DNA of 64,000 nt from an uncultured Bacteroidales bacterium (GTDB lineage: Bacteria > Bacteroidota > Bacteroidia > Bacteroidales > UBA932), in the NCBI GenBank assembly GCA_944322575.1, contig CALUPK010000005.1, forward strand, positions 1 through 64,000, read 5' to 3'. A model generated the notes under the pieces. It did not search any database and was not told where the DNA came from. It saw only the letters and a program-made list of their open reading frames with translations. Made by a program: the position numbers and the translations under genes. This document shows, one piece after another, positions 43,693-54,391 of this stretch. Within the stretch, counting starts at the first letter, position 1, and each line of letters starts with the position of its first letter.

Positions 43693-44407
43693 TTAACTGT
43701 GCTATTTTGGACAAACCGGCCAAAACAAGATTACAAACTACAAATATCGGGGTTTTTAACATCTTTGCAAAAAAAAGTGCGTCCCCGCCTGTAAATACGA
43801 CCCTGCATCCCGGATTGCTGTTAATATACCTCTCTACTTCAAACACTATGCCTAAAACCACCCCATTATTGATTGCTTCTGCTGTACTCTTCCCTCCCAC
43901 GCGCTCAGGCCTGTACGGCGACACTAACGGAAGTCTGTCAGTATACTGGTGCACAGCGTTAAAACGCATGCTGAGTCCCGGGGATATGTTTCCGCCTGAA
44001 AATCTTCCGAGCGCATCTATGAAATCAACTGTAAGCGCTGTTCCGAAATCAAATACAATGCAGTCACGGTCCGGAAACATGGCATGGGCCCCTACTGCCG
44101 CCGCAATCCTGTCTGCTCCGAGCGTCATAGGTGTATCATAGTCCAATGTTATGGGCATCGGTGTAGTGAAGTCTACCTCTACTAAACTGCCGCACCTGCC
44201 CCTGAGCCACTCGGAAAGTTCACAATCCTGAGCTGCTACTGAAGACATACAGATTGTGTCCACATGACCTTCTACAGACACTATATCATCTATTGTCTGC
44301 CTGAGCATACCCTTAGGTACTCTATGGACAGACTTGAACAGTGTACCGTCGGCCACGGCTGCCTTACAGCAGGATGAATTGCCTATGTCTATCAGTATAC
44401 TCTTCAT
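43661..44407 (-). CDS. coaX: Type III pantothenate kinase
   Basis: A 248-residue protein from ATG 44407; the frame opens at a TTG (44413), but the ATG gives MKSILIDIGNSS, the family start. GADRIAAAVGAHAMF and DFGTALTVDFIDALG carry the conserved phosphate and pantothenate site residues, and GGKSTAEAINNG follows. It phosphorylates pantothenate, the first step of CoA synthesis. The -7 element at 44433-44440 lies between mfd and this gene. It leads the run coaX-OMP-TPR-lptC-ppiD. Confidence 0.94.
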   Translation of the reverse strand: MKSILIDIGNSSCCKAAVADGTLFKSVHRVPKGMLRQTIDDIVSVEGHVDTICMSSVAAQDCELSEWLRGRCGSLVEVDFTTPMPITLDYDTPMTLGADRIAAAVGAHAMFPDRDCIVFDFGTALTVDFIDALGRFSGGNISPGLSMRFNAVHQYTDRLPLVSPYRPERVGGKSTAEAINNGVVLGIVFEVERYINSNPGCRVVFTGGDALFFAKMLKTPIFVVCNLVLAGLSKIAQLNVQSRKGCYK

Positions 44408-44432
44408 TGACAATATCTTTGAAAAATGGTGA

Positions 44433-44440
44433 CAAATATA
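44433..44440 (-). promoter_or_regulatory. -7 promoter element for coaX
   Basis: The minus strand reads TATATTTG (TAnnTTTG), 25 nt before the ATG at 44407 and immediately after the mfd stop. Confidence 0.55.
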
Positions 44441-44441
44441 G

Positions 44442-47400
44442 CTACAATTTTGATATCAAGTTGTACGCGCCTTCGATTGTTTTAACATTTTTCACAGTGA
44501 TATACAGCTTGTCATTGTTCTCTTTCAGCATATAACGGTTGATATCCTTGTGCTGGATAGTCCTGATGATATCTGAGAAGCGGGTGCTTCTGTAGAATGG
44601 CGACATAGAGTTCGATATAAAGTACATTACCAATGTCCCATTTTTCAGCACTATCTTCTCAAAACCTCGCTCACGTGCGGCCATCCTGAGCCGCACTACA
44701 AAGATAAGCTGCTTGAATTCCTCCGGAATAGGACCGAAACGGTCTTCGATATCAGCGATGAAGCGCTGAAGTGACGGCTCGTCGGAAATGGAATCAAGTT
44801 CCTTGTAGAGGCGTATTTTCTCAGCCGTTATATTGATATACGAATCAGGAATAAGTATCTCCAAATCCGTATCTACAACACAGTCTGTGACATACACCTG
44901 CTGCTCTTCCTTTTGCCCGGGAAGATCAGCCACAGTTCCTTTGATTTCCTCAAATGCTTCAGCCAAAATGCGCTGATATGTCTCAAAACCCATCTCTGCG
45001 ATATATCCGCTCTGCTCTGCACCGAGCATATTGCCCATACCTCTTATATCAAGATCCCTCATCGCAATGTTGAAGCCGCTGCCAAGGTCTGAGAAAGCTT
45101 CTATTGCATCCAACCTTCGCTTGGCATCATCCGACAACGATGTCATGGGAGGAACTATCAGATAACAATATGCCTTGCGGTTAGACCGCCCCACCCTGCC
45201 GCGAAGCTGATGGAGGTCACTGAGTCCGTAATTCTGAGCCTGATTGATAATTATGGTATTGGTATTCGGAATATCTATACCGTTCTCGATAATAGTGGTG
45301 GCTATAAGCACGTCATAGTCTCCGGCCATATACTCTATTATTTTGTTCTCAAGTACTTTCGGTTCCATCTGGCCATGAGCTACACACGTCTTTACACCAG
45401 GTACTATCCTTCGTATGATATCCTCCACCTCATAGATATCCTGCACCCTGTTGTGTACAAAGAATACCTGTCCACCGCGCCCGATCTCCTCATTGATGAT
45501 ATCTCGGACAGTATCCTCATTGAAATCTATAATCTCAGTTTGGATAGGAAGCCTGTTGGGTGGTGGTGTATTGATGATTGACAGGTCCCTGGCCCCTAAT
45601 AGGGAAAACTGAAGGGTCCTCGGAATAGGGGTAGCCGTAAGAGTAAGTGTATCCACTGATAGCTTCAGATGACGCAATGTTTCTTTTGCCGCTACTCCGA
45701 ATTTCTGTTCCTCATCGATTATAAGAAGTCCTAAATCTTTAAAAACTACACTTTTGCCTAAAAGACGATGCGTACCTATGATAATATCTATCTTCCCATT
45801 CTTAAGTCTTTCCACTATGTCTGCTACTTCCTTAGCTGTCCTCAAGCGGCTTAGATACTCTATAGTGCATGGAAAATTACGTAGTCTGTCTTTAAACGTA
45901 TTGTAATGTTGAAGAGCGAGTATGGTAGTAGGAACCAGCACGGCTACCTGCTTACTGTCCGCCACTGCCTTGAATGCAGCACGCATGGCAACTTCTGTTT
46001 TTCCGAAACCTACATCTCCGCAGACAAGCCTGTCCATGGGATATGAGCTTTCCATGTCTTTTTTTACTGCTTCTACAGCCTTTATCTGATCTGGTGTCTC
46101 CTCATACTGAAAAGAAGACTCAAATTCCTGCTGAAGAAATGAATCAGGGCTGAAGGCAAATCCCTTTGCCACCCTTCTCTGAGAATACAGCCGTATAAGG
46201 TCTTCCGCTATATCCTTGACTTTTGACTTGGCACTGTTTTTAAGCTTTTCCCAGTTACCTGTGCCCAATTTGTTGATTTTAGGAGGCTTTGTAGCATCTC
46301 CTGAACGGTATTTGGATATACGGTGAAGACCGTGCACTGACACAAACAGAACATCGTTATCCTTATATATCAGCTTTATAGCTTCTTGAACCTTGCCGTT
46401 GATTCGGTTTTTCACCAAACCCCCAAAACGGCCTATACCATGATCGATATGGACGATATAATCACCTTCCTTGAAGGAGTTGATATCATTCATAGTCAGC
46501 CTTTCACTTCTCTCGACAGTCCTTTTGATCCTTATACGTCGATAACGGTCAAATATCTGATGATCGGTATACAGGCACACCTTTCCGTCATGGTCTATAA
46601 AACCCTCCTGGATGGTGTATTCCATGTAATTGAGAGTGAGGTCGAATGATGAAAAAATATTTCTCAGACGCTCTATCTGGCTTCGGTTCTCACTCATGAT
46701 ATAGACCTTATAGCCTTCTTTATGTTTTGACTTGATATCGGATGCGAGGAGGTCAAAATTCTTGTTGAAAGCCGGCTGCGGTGAAGTGTTGAATTCTATT
46801 TCCACATCGCAGTCCTGTTTGTGAAGAGCTGACAGATATACTTTCTTATGTCCTTTTCCCTGTACTCCGCTTTCTTCAAAGTTCTCAACGCCTGATATCC
46901 ATATAACAGAATCAGAAGGAAGGACCGAATATATGGTGACTCCTTCTGCTGATGTAATGTTTGAATAGACATTCAGAACATTCAGCTTTTCTCCCACAGT
47001 ATGCTGAGTGTTGACATCGAACATCCTTATCGAGTCTATCTCATCCCCGAAGAAATCAAGTCTGTAAGGTTTGTCATTACTGTACGAGAAAAGGTCTATT
47101 ATTCCTCCACGCACAGCATACTCTCCAGGCCTTGAAACGAAGTCAACTCTCGTAAATCCGAGACCATACAGATCATCCTGCAATTTTTCAAAAGGATACT
47201 CTGCACCGGATGAAAGCCTGAGTATACCTCCGTGCATTTCATTCTCGTCGGGTATATTTTCATCAACAGCTTCCCTGTAACCGACTATTATAAGGTAGTC
47301 CCCACTATATGTTCCGCGACAGTAATCACTCAAGGCACTGATAGCCGATGTTCTCTGCACCTTTGCGGACATATCTTTCATTGTCCCTTTAACTGTCCTT

Positions 47401-47660
47401 ACATCAGACGTAGGGAAAAAATAAACATTACTGTCTCCTATTATATTATATAGGTCATTGACACATCCGGCCGCCTCATCTTTCCCCTGAAGTATCACCA
47501 AATGTACACCACTCTCTACAACATCATATATTGCAAAAGCCTTGGCTGAAGAATACAGTCCATTGATACTTACAGTATTAACACTCTTATCAATAATGCT
47601 TTCTCTCAGACTTACGATACCCTGACTTTTCAACAGTCCGTCTATACTTTTCCGGTTCAT
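44442..47660 (-). CDS. mfd: Transcription-repair coupling factor
   Basis: A 1072-residue protein. Order: UvrB-homology N-terminal domain, RNA polymerase-interacting domain (about 400-460, EGDYIVHIDHGIGRFGG), SF2 translocase with Walker A GDVGFGKTE and DEEQ box (IDEEQKFG), motif VI-type QLRGRVGRSNRKAYC, and the C-terminal TRCF domain. It removes stalled RNA polymerase and recruits UvrA at lesions. The length fits the family. A 321-nt AT-rich gap separates it from the divergent ruvB. Confidence 0.96.
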   Translation of the reverse strand: MNRKSIDGLLKSQGIVSLRESIIDKSVNTVSINGLYSSAKAFAIYDVVESGVHLVILQGKDEAAGCVNDLYNIIGDSNVYFFPTSDVRTVKGTMKDMSAKVQRTSAISALSDYCRGTYSGDYLIIVGYREAVDENIPDENEMHGGILRLSSGAEYPFEKLQDDLYGLGFTRVDFVSRPGEYAVRGGIIDLFSYSNDKPYRLDFFGDEIDSIRMFDVNTQHTVGEKLNVLNVYSNITSAEGVTIYSVLPSDSVIWISGVENFEESGVQGKGHKKVYLSALHKQDCDVEIEFNTSPQPAFNKNFDLLASDIKSKHKEGYKVYIMSENRSQIERLRNIFSSFDLTLNYMEYTIQEGFIDHDGKVCLYTDHQIFDRYRRIRIKRTVERSERLTMNDINSFKEGDYIVHIDHGIGRFGGLVKNRINGKVQEAIKLIYKDNDVLFVSVHGLHRISKYRSGDATKPPKINKLGTGNWEKLKNSAKSKVKDIAEDLIRLYSQRRVAKGFAFSPDSFLQQEFESSFQYEETPDQIKAVEAVKKDMESSYPMDRLVCGDVGFGKTEVAMRAAFKAVADSKQVAVLVPTTILALQHYNTFKDRLRNFPCTIEYLSRLRTAKEVADIVERLKNGKIDIIIGTHRLLGKSVVFKDLGLLIIDEEQKFGVAAKETLRHLKLSVDTLTLTATPIPRTLQFSLLGARDLSIINTPPPNRLPIQTEIIDFNEDTVRDIINEEIGRGGQVFFVHNRVQDIYEVEDIIRRIVPGVKTCVAHGQMEPKVLENKIIEYMAGDYDVLIATTIIENGIDIPNTNTIIINQAQNYGLSDLHQLRGRVGRSNRKAYCYLIVPPMTSLSDDAKRRLDAIEAFSDLGSGFNIAMRDLDIRGMGNMLGAEQSGYIAEMGFETYQRILAEAFEEIKGTVADLPGQKEEQQVYVTDCVVDTDLEILIPDSYINITAEKIRLYKELDSISDEPSLQRFIADIEDRFGPIPEEFKQLIFVVRLRMAARERGFEKIVLKNGTLVMYFISNSMSPFYRSTRFSDIIRTIQHKDINRYMLKENNDKLYITVKNVKTIEGAYNLISKL

Positions 47661-47981
47661 TTCTTATTGATAACCTGTTTATATCTTTTTATAAGTTTTT
47701 TTCTTTTTTTAAAAACCCTGTATACAGGACGGGTTTTCAACATTTCAAAATTATTACGGATAAACTTTTAAAAAGTTTTTAAATACTTGTCAACAATTTA
47801 TTGTCAAAAATTTTTTTCGCAACAAAATTATTAAGATTTGACAAAATTACTGATATTCCGATGCTTTTTTTGAAGTATCTTTTTTAATTACAGATTTTAT
47901 CAACATATCAACAAGCATAAATAACAATCAAGTCTATTTTTAAAAAGTATCTTTATATTTGTATTCTGTTTATGAAAATGT
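47661..47981. other. AT-rich divergent intergenic region (mfd/ruvB)
   Basis: This 321-nt stretch holds no gene and is the AT-richest part of the window. It contains the ruvB -7 box (47954-47961), the palindrome CCTGTATACAGG (47717-47728), and four nonamers ending in TCAACA in the same direction (47734-47742, 47787-47795, 47897-47905, 47905-47913). TTATCAACA at 47897 is one base from the DnaA box TTATCCACA. No exact DnaA box was seen. Confidence 0.55.
47954..47961 (+). promoter_or_regulatory. -7 promoter element for ruvB
   Basis: TATATTTG fits TAnnTTTG and lies 20 nt before the ATG at 47982. The alternative ATG at 47972 opens a frame of only five codons. Confidence 0.6.
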
Positions 47982-49010
47982 ATGAATAACGAGAATTTTG
48001 ATGCAAGGGCTCAGAGTGCGGCCAAAGACAGTGATTTCGAAGGAAAAATCAGGCCACAGGACTTCGGAGAGTTCTCAGGTCAGGAGAAGATTATAGAGAA
48101 TCTTAAGATTTTCGTCAAGGCAGCCCTCCTGCGCGGAGAAGCCCTTGATCATATTCTTCTTCATGGTCCTCCGGGATTGGGTAAGACCACGCTTGCTCAT
48201 ATAGTAGCCAATGAGTTGGGGGTCAATATGAAGATTACATCCGGCCCGATTCTTGACAAGCCCGGTGATCTGGCCGGACTGCTTACAAGCCTTGAAGAGG
48301 GAGATGTGCTGTTTATTGATGAGATACACCGTCTTTCACATGTAGTGGAGGAGTATCTTTACTCTGCTATGGAAGATTTTACTATCGACATCATGATAGA
48401 CAAGGGTCCTGGTGCCCGTTCCGTACAGATAGGTCTGAATCATTTTACCCTTATAGGGGCTACTACGAGAAGCGGACTCATTACCTCCCCGTTGAGAGCC
48501 AGATTCGGTATAACTGCTCATCTGGAATACTATGACGCTCCTGTCCTCAAGAACATCATCAGGCGCAGTGCAGCGATTCTCAATATTGACATAGAGGACA
48601 AGGCAGCTATGGAAATAGCGCTTAGGAGCAGGGGAACGCCGCGTATAGCCAATTCATTGCTGCGTAGAGTCAGAGATTTTGCACAGGTCAAGGGTTCAGG
48701 ATTTGTAGATGTAGAGATAGCCTCTTATGCTTTGGATGCTCTTAACATAGACAAGCGCGGTCTTGATTCCATAGACAACAAGATACTTAACACTATTATC
48801 TATAAGTTTAAAGGAGGTCCTGTGGGATTGGGTACGATAGCTACCGCAGTCGGGGAGGATCCTGGAACCGTAGAAGAAGTATACGAGCCTTACCTTATAA
48901 AAGAGGGATTTATTCATCGTACTCCCAGGGGTAGGGAAGCGACTGATTTGGCATATCAGCATTTAGGAGTGGACAGATATGCTCCGGATACATTATTTCA
49001 GCAGTTATGA
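47982..49010 (+). CDS. ruvB: Holliday junction branch-migration ATPase RuvB
   Basis: A 342-residue AAA+ protein of the usual length. Walker A is [12 protein letters not shown], Walker [10 protein letters not shown], sensor 1 LIGATTRSG, and the C-terminal winged helix ends with [17 protein letters not shown]. With RuvA it drives branch migration of Holliday junctions. It is not next to ruvA or ruvC here. Its stop overlaps the start of a glycosyltransferase gene by 4 nt, so the two are cotranscribed. Confidence 0.97.
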   Translation: MNNENFDARAQSAAKDSDFEGKIRPQDFGEFSGQEKIIENLKIFVKAALLRGEALDHILLHGPPGLGKTTLAHIVANELGVNMKITSGPILDKPGDLAGLLTSLEEGDVLFIDEIHRLSHVVEEYLYSAMEDFTIDIMIDKGPGARSVQIGLNHFTLIGATTRSGLITSPLRARFGITAHLEYYDAPVLKNIIRRSAAILNIDIEDKAAMEIALRSRGTPRIANSLLRRVRDFAQVKGSGFVDVEIASYALDALNIDKRGLDSIDNKILNTIIYKFKGGPVGLGTIATAVGEDPGTVEEVYEPYLIKEGFIHRTPRGREATDLAYQHLGVDRYAPDTLFQQL

Positions 49011-50134
49011 AAGTCCTGATGACAGCAGATGCACGCAGTGTGCATACAAAGAGATGGGCGGCGTCATTGAAGGCTTCAGGTGTGGATGTGGCAGTGTATT
49101 CACTGTATCCTGCCTCTGATACTTTTTTTGAAGAGCACGACATAAGACTGTATGTATTCAATCTCTTCACATACAAGTCAAATAAAGGACTGAAGGCAGC
49201 TTTAGGTGCTGTAGTCATGCACTGGAGGGCTGTGTCTGATCTCAAGACTGTGTTGAGGGTAGAGTCTCCTGATATCCTGCATGCTCATTATGCGACGAGT
49301 TTCGGATTAGTGGCAGCTCTTACGGGTTTTCATCCATTTATCATATCGGTATGGGGAAGTGATGTCTATGAGTTTCCATATCTGTCTCCTGTAAACATGA
49401 AGGCCGTAAAGTTTATTATGGATAAGGCTGACCGTGTACTTTCAACAAGTTTCGCGATGGCTGTACATACATCAGCTTTTACAGATAAAATGATTGATAT
49501 CACTCCGTTTGGAGTAGATACGGCTCTGTTTAGAAAAATTGATGACTGTAGTCTGTACGCTGACCGTCAGTTTGTAATAGGTAATGTGAAGACATTGGCA
49601 CCCAAATACGGTATCGATGTATTGATAAAGGCTTTTAAAATCTTACGTGAAAGGAACAGAACACTGTCTCTTAAATTAGTGATAGTAGGTGACGGACCGT
49701 GCAGGAATGATTATGTGAGTCTCGTAGAAGAACTTGGACTGTCAGATGAGGTGGAGTTTGTGGGGAGGGTTCCTAACAATGAGCTTCCGCGGTATTACAA
49801 TTCATTTTCAGTCGCAGTATCACTGTCACGGAGTGAGAGTTTCGGAGTAGTGGCGGTGGAGGCAATGGCTTGCGGATGTCCTGTCGTTGTATCTGATACA
49901 GACGGATTCAAAGAGGTCGTAATGGATCGGGTAACAGGTTTTGTGGTTCCAGTTGACGAGCCGGAAATTGCTGCTGTAGCCGTGCAGAAATTCATAGATG
50001 ATCCTACATTACGAGAAAGAATGGGCAATGAAGGTATCCGTCATGTAAAGGAAATGTACTCGTGGGATGAATGTGTTTCAAAAATGATAAGTATCTATTC
50101 AGATGTCAGAAAGTCTAAAGGCAAAAACAGCTAA
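49007..50134 (+). CDS. Glycosyltransferase, GT4 family
   Basis: A 375-residue GT-B enzyme. The N-terminal half has [20 protein letters not shown] and [15 protein letters not shown]; the C-terminal half has [12 protein letters not shown] and the E-x7-E motif [20 protein letters not shown]. It should transfer a sugar from a nucleotide sugar to a lipid-linked glycan at the membrane. It is the first of three overlapping polysaccharide genes, starting inside the ruvB stop and overlapping the flippase by 32 nt. Confidence 0.9.
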   Translation: MKVLMTADARSVHTKRWAASLKASGVDVAVYSLYPASDTFFEEHDIRLYVFNLFTYKSNKGLKAALGAVVMHWRAVSDLKTVLRVESPDILHAHYATSFGLVAALTGFHPFIISVWGSDVYEFPYLSPVNMKAVKFIMDKADRVLSTSFAMAVHTSAFTDKMIDITPFGVDTALFRKIDDCSLYADRQFVIGNVKTLAPKYGIDVLIKAFKILRERNRTLSLKLVIVGDGPCRNDYVSLVEELGLSDEVEFVGRVPNNELPRYYNSFSVAVSLSRSESFGVVAVEAMACGCPVVVSDTDGFKEVVMDRVTGFVVPVDEPEIAAVAVQKFIDDPTLRERMGNEGIRHVKEMYSWDECVSKMISIYSDVRKSKGKNS

Positions 50135-51572
50135 AGGAGTAGGGTGGGGATTTGCGGAGAATATCCTCGGTTCGGGCATATTGGCTCTTGCCAATATAGT
50201 CCTGGCACGTATTCTGTCACCTTCAGACTTTGGAATCATAGGTATGACTACTATTTTTCTTACCTTATCAACATCTTTGGTAGACAGTGGTTTTACAGGA
50301 GCTCTAACAAGAAAGAAGGATGTATGCAATGCTGATCTCAATACAGTTTTCTATTTTAATCTCCTTGTAAGTGCAGTTCTTTATGCTCTTTTATATCTCT
50401 GTGCGCCTGCTATCTCGCGTTTTTTCTCACAGGATATCCTGATACCTGTAATCAGGATTCTCAGTTTGTCTCTTATTGTCAATGCTCTTGGAATAGTTCA
50501 GAAAGTACTTTTTGTCAGGCGTTTGGATTTCCGTACGCAGGCATGGATATCACTCAGTGCGTCAGTTACATCAGGAGTTCTTTCTATAGTGGCTGCAATA
50601 TCAGGTTATGGAGTGTGGAGTTTAGTAATTCTTCAACTTTCCCGTCTGACTGTCAATTCACTTCTCTTGTGGATAGTCTCAAGCTGGCATCCAGGTTTTG
50701 GATTTTCGCTCAAAAGTTTCAGGGAGATGTTTTCATTTGGAGGAAGGCTACTTCTAACTTCGATAGTCAGTACGCTGTGGAGTGAGATGTATTCATTTAT
50801 CATAGGCAAGATGTATACGCCGTCCACCCTCGGTCAGTTCTCCAGGGCAGAGAAAGTAAAAGGTATGGTTACATCCAATGTGAGTATGGTCATGCAGAGG
50901 GTGAGCTATCCAGTGCTGGCTTCTATTCAGGATGAACGGCAGAGACAGTGTCATGTCTACCGTAAGGTTTTAAAAACAACAGTCCTTATATCATTTACAG
51001 CAGTATCCGGGCTTTGGGCCATAGCAGGTCCTTTTATGGTTACAGTATTCGGTAATCAGTGGATTACAGCTGTTGATTACCTGAGGATTCTATGTCTTTC
51101 AGGACTTTTTCTCCCTTTGATGATATGCAGCGCAAATGTGCTCAATGCAGACGGGCGATCTGATATCACCCTTGTCTTAGAGATAATTAAGACTCTCATG
51201 GCCGGAATACCGGTTATTTTCGGAATATTTTTCAGTATTGAAGCCCTTCTGTGGTCTATGGTCGGTACTTATGCCATCTTATATACCGTACATGCTGTTT
51301 ATGTATCGAAGATTGTATCATATAGTGTTTTATCACAGATTAAGGATATTCTTCCTGTTTTTGCAGTGTCTGCAGTGATGGCCTTCTGTGTTAATCTTCT
51401 TAATGGTCTCGACCTCGCTCCATGGCTGCTTCTGTTAATTCAGCTTGTTACCGGTGCTGTCATCACTGTTCTGATTTATGAGCTGGTATATAAGAATCAG
51501 GAGTATCGTGATATAAGAGATGAACTGTTCAAACAGCTAAGAAAACTGATATGTCGAAAGAAGTCTCTATAG
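50103..51572 (+). CDS. Polysaccharide flippase (Wzx/MATE-like, MOP superfamily)
   Basis: A 489-residue protein with about 12-14 hydrophobic segments. The N-terminus has GWGFAENILGSGILALANIVL and ARILSPSDFGIIGM, the hallmark of lipopolysaccharide/oligosaccharide-flippase proteins. It moves lipid-linked sugars across the inner membrane. The start lies 32 nt inside the GT4 gene, and the next gene starts 22 nt before its end, so the three are coupled. Confidence 0.9.
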   Translation: MSESLKAKTAKGVGWGFAENILGSGILALANIVLARILSPSDFGIIGMTTIFLTLSTSLVDSGFTGALTRKKDVCNADLNTVFYFNLLVSAVLYALLYLCAPAISRFFSQDILIPVIRILSLSLIVNALGIVQKVLFVRRLDFRTQAWISLSASVTSGVLSIVAAISGYGVWSLVILQLSRLTVNSLLLWIVSSWHPGFGFSLKSFREMFSFGGRLLLTSIVSTLWSEMYSFIIGKMYTPSTLGQFSRAEKVKGMVTSNVSMVMQRVSYPVLASIQDERQRQCHVYRKVLKTTVLISFTAVSGLWAIAGPFMVTVFGNQWITAVDYLRILCLSGLFLPLMICSANVLNADGRSDITLVLEIIKTLMAGIPVIFGIFFSIEALLWSMVGTYAILYTVHAVYVSKIVSYSVLSQIKDILPVFAVSAVMAFCVNLLNGLDLAPWLLLLIQLVTGAVITVLIYELVYKNQEYRDIRDELFKQLRKLICRKKSL

Positions 51573-52366
51573 TAATAGTCAATTACAACACGGGAAATCT
51601 CCTTCTCAACTGCCTTCAAAGCATCAGGACGGCACTTACTGTCGATTATGAGGTCATCGTGGTAGACAATGCGTCCTCTGATACTTCAGTCACGCAGTGC
51701 GCGGATTTTTCCTTGGATTCACGTTTTATCTTTCTAAAGCAGCCTTCCAATTATGGATTTGCCAAGGCCAACAATATAGGTGCCGCACGTTCTGCAGGCC
51801 GTATACTTCATTTTTTAAATCCTGACACAGAAGTCAGTCCGGATCTCAATGCTGATTATGAGTACGCGCTTGAGTTTGACAATATGGTTTATGTCAATCC
51901 TCTGCGCAATCCAGACGGTGCTGTGGAGAACAGACCGATGCCCCTGCCCATTATAAGAGATATGGTTTTATGGTATGTTTCGAGGAAGAAAGCAAGGGTA
52001 TGGTACAGAGGTGCGTCAGTGATGATATCGAGAGACAATTTCTATAAAATAGGTGGATGGTCTGAGGATTATTTTATATATGCTGAGGACCTTGACCTGT
52101 TCTATTCATTGTGGCGTTCCGGCATTCAAGTATGTCTGAGGGGTTCAGAGATATTCCATTTAGGCGGAGGCAGCAGTTCACAGAGGTGGTCCAGTCTTGA
52201 GCGCGAAGTAGTTGTACAGCGTTCAGCCCGTATTTTCTATAAGAAGTATTTCTCTGAATATCAGTATGTTGCCATAAAGATTTATTTTCTTTTCCATTAC
52301 CTCATCAAAAATCCCCGCAGGGTTCCCCGTGATATCCGTGCATGGAGGTTAAGCAGTAAGCGCTGA
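51551..52366 (+). CDS. Glycosyltransferase, GT2 family
   Basis: A 271-residue GT-A enzyme. VSIVIVNYNTGNLLLNCLQS starts the fold, and the DxD-type region reads ILHFLNPDTEV. GWSEDYFIYAEDLDL supplies the acceptor-side acidic residues (ED). It should add a sugar to the surface glycan made by the two genes upstream, whose ends it overlaps. It is followed by 64 nt with the fumarate reductase promoter. Confidence 0.9.
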   Translation: MSKEVSIVIVNYNTGNLLLNCLQSIRTALTVDYEVIVVDNASSDTSVTQCADFSLDSRFIFLKQPSNYGFAKANNIGAARSAGRILHFLNPDTEVSPDLNADYEYALEFDNMVYVNPLRNPDGAVENRPMPLPIIRDMVLWYVSRKKARVWYRGASVMISRDNFYKIGGWSEDYFIYAEDLDLFYSLWRSGIQVCLRGSEIFHLGGGSSSQRWSSLEREVVVQRSARIFYKKYFSEYQYVAIKIYFLFHYLIKNPRRVPRDIRAWRLSSKR

Positions 52367-52370
52367 AAGT

Positions 52371-52402
52371 TTTGCAAAAGTGCTGAAAAGTGAGTAAAAT
52401 TG
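52371..52402 (+). promoter_or_regulatory. Promoter of the fumarate reductase genes
   Basis: TTTG at 52371-52374, a 20-bp spacer and TAAAATTG at 52395-52402 (one base off TAnnTTTG) precede the ATG at 52431 by 28 nt. Confidence 0.68.
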
Positions 52403-52430
52403 CACCAAATTTTAATTCTATTGATACATT

Positions 52431-54377
52431 ATGGAGGATAAGTTAATTTCCAAAGTACCCGAAGGTCCTTTGGCTGAAAAATGGACTAAGCATAAAGCCG
52501 CAATCCGTGTAGTCAGCCCTGCCAATAAGAGAAAGCTCGACATTATCGTTATCGGCACAGGCCTCGGCGGTGCATCCGCAGCCGCCACTCTCGGTGAACT
52601 CGGTTATAATGTCAAGATTTTCTGCATCAGCGACTCTCCCCGCCGCGCCCACTCTATCGCAGCTCAGGGAGGTATCAACGCCGCCAAGAACTATCAGAAT
52701 GACAATGACTCAGTGTACCGTCTCTTCTACGACACCATCAAGGGAGGCGACTACCGCAGCCGTGAGGCCAATGTCTACAGGCTTGCAGAGGTCAGCAATC
52801 TGATTATTGACCAGTGCGTTGCACAGGGCGTTCCTTTCGCACGTGACTACGGCGGACTGCTCGACAACCGCTCCTTCGGAGGCGCTCAGGTAAGCCGTAC
52901 ATTCTATGCCCGCGGTCAAACCGGGCAGCAGCTCCTCCTCGGTGCCTACGCTTCCCTGAACCGTCAGATCGCAAAGGGTACGGTGAAATCCTATCCCCGT
53001 CATGAGATGCTTGAGCTCGTGGTCATCAACGGCGAAGCCCGCGGTATCATCACCCGCAATCTCGTAACCGGCGAGATAGAGCGTTTCGGAGCCCACGCTG
53101 TAGTGCTGGCTTCCGGAGGATACGGAAACACTTATTTCCTCTCAACCAATGCCATGAACTCAAACGGTTCAGCCGCATGGCACTGCTACAAGAAGGGCGC
53201 TTACTTTGCAAATCCCTGCTTCGCCCAGATTCACCCGACCTGTATCCCCGTACACGGTGACCAGCAGTCCAAGCTGACCCTGATGAGTGAGTCCCTCCGT
53301 AATGACGGACGTATCTGGGTTCCCAAGAAGATGGAGGATGTCAAGAAACTCCGTGCAAAGCAGATCAAGGGCTCTCAGATTCCTGAGGAAGACCGTGACT
53401 ACTATCTCGAGCGCAGATATCCCGCATTCGGTAATCTCGTTCCCCGTGACGTGGCGTCCCGCGCCGCTAAGGAAAGGTGTGATGCCGGATATGGTGTGAA
53501 CGAGACAGGACTCGCAGTGTTCCTCGATTTCTCCTCTGCTATTCAGAGACTCGGAAAGGATGTCATTACAGCCCGTTACGGCAACCTCTTCCAGATGTAT
53601 GAGAAGATTACAGGCGTTAACCCTTACGAGGAGCCTATGATGATATATCCCGCCATCCACTATACCATGGGCGGTATCTGGGTAGACTACAACCTCCAGA
53701 CCACCATCCCCGGACTTTATGCCATCGGTGAGGCCAACTTCTCCGACCACGGCGGTAACCGTCTCGGTGCATCAGCCCTCATGCAGGGTCTTGCTGACGG
53801 ATATTTCATCCTCCCTTACACCATCGGAGACTATCTGTCGCATAAGATTCAGGAGCCCAAGGTCAATACCAATACTCCTGAGTTCGACGAGGCTGAGAAA
53901 GCCGTCAAGGAGCGCATCAACTACTTCATCAACAACAAGGGTACACAGCCTGTTGACTACTACCACAAGAAACTCGGACACATCATGTGGGAGAAAGTAG
54001 GTATGGCCCGTGACAAGAAGGGTCTCGAGGAGGCTATCAAGGAGATTCACGACCTCCACGCTGAGTATGTGAAGGATGTGTATGTACCCGGTTCCAATGA
54101 TGAGTTCAACCAGGAACTTGAGAAGGCACTCCGTGTCGATGACTTCTTCGAAATCGGCGAGCTGATGGCACGTGACGCTCTCAACCGCAACGAGTCCTGC
54201 GGAGGTCACTTCAGAGTAGAGATGCAGACAGCTGACGGTGAGACTCTCCGTGATGACAAGCACTACCAGTATGTCAGCGCATGGGAGTATGCCGGAGAGG
54301 GCAAGGAGCCTATTTTCCACAAGGAAGACCTTGTATTTGAATTTGTTAAGCCTTCAACACGTAACTATAAAGACTAA
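52431..54377 (+). CDS. frdA: Fumarate reductase / succinate dehydrogenase flavoprotein subunit
   Basis: A 648-residue flavoprotein. The FAD-binding loop is [10 protein letters not shown] (42-51), and [11 protein letters not shown] places His74 as the likely covalent FAD site. The active-site region includes IHYTMGGIW and [15 protein letters not shown]. In anaerobic Bacteroidales this subunit reduces fumarate to succinate at the end of the respiratory chain; direction cannot be read from sequence. The iron-sulfur gene starts 14 nt downstream. No cytochrome b gene is adjacent upstream, where frdC normally lies. Confidence 0.95.
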   Translation: MEDKLISKVPEGPLAEKWTKHKAAIRVVSPANKRKLDIIVIGTGLGGASAAATLGELGYNVKIFCISDSPRRAHSIAAQGGINAAKNYQNDNDSVYRLFYDTIKGGDYRSREANVYRLAEVSNLIIDQCVAQGVPFARDYGGLLDNRSFGGAQVSRTFYARGQTGQQLLLGAYASLNRQIAKGTVKSYPRHEMLELVVINGEARGIITRNLVTGEIERFGAHAVVLASGGYGNTYFLSTNAMNSNGSAAWHCYKKGAYFANPCFAQIHPTCIPVHGDQQSKLTLMSESLRNDGRIWVPKKMEDVKKLRAKQIKGSQIPEEDRDYYLERRYPAFGNLVPRDVASRAAKERCDAGYGVNETGLAVFLDFSSAIQRLGKDVITARYGNLFQMYEKITGVNPYEEPMMIYPAIHYTMGGIWVDYNLQTTIPGLYAIGEANFSDHGGNRLGASALMQGLADGYFILPYTIGDYLSHKIQEPKVNTNTPEFDEAEKAVKERINYFINNKGTQPVDYYHKKLGHIMWEKVGMARDKKGLEEAIKEIHDLHAEYVKDVYVPGSNDEFNQELEKALRVDDFFEIGELMARDALNRNESCGGHFRVEMQTADGETLRDDKHYQYVSAWEYAGEGKEPIFHKEDLVFEFVKPSTRNYKD

Positions 54378-54383
54378 GGAGGG
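54376..54383 (+). promoter_or_regulatory. Strong Shine-Dalgarno sequence for frdB
   Basis: AAGGAGGG ends 8 nt before the ATG at 54392. Such a perfect anti-16S match is unusual in a genome that otherwise shows few. Confidence 0.55.
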
Positions 54384-54391
54384 ATATTATT

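Noticed and set aside
47717..47728. CCTGTATACAGG palindrome as an operator or terminator
   Set aside because: It has 6-bp arms, no loop and no suitable T-run, and no regulator is linked to it; chance is likely in AT-rich sequence.
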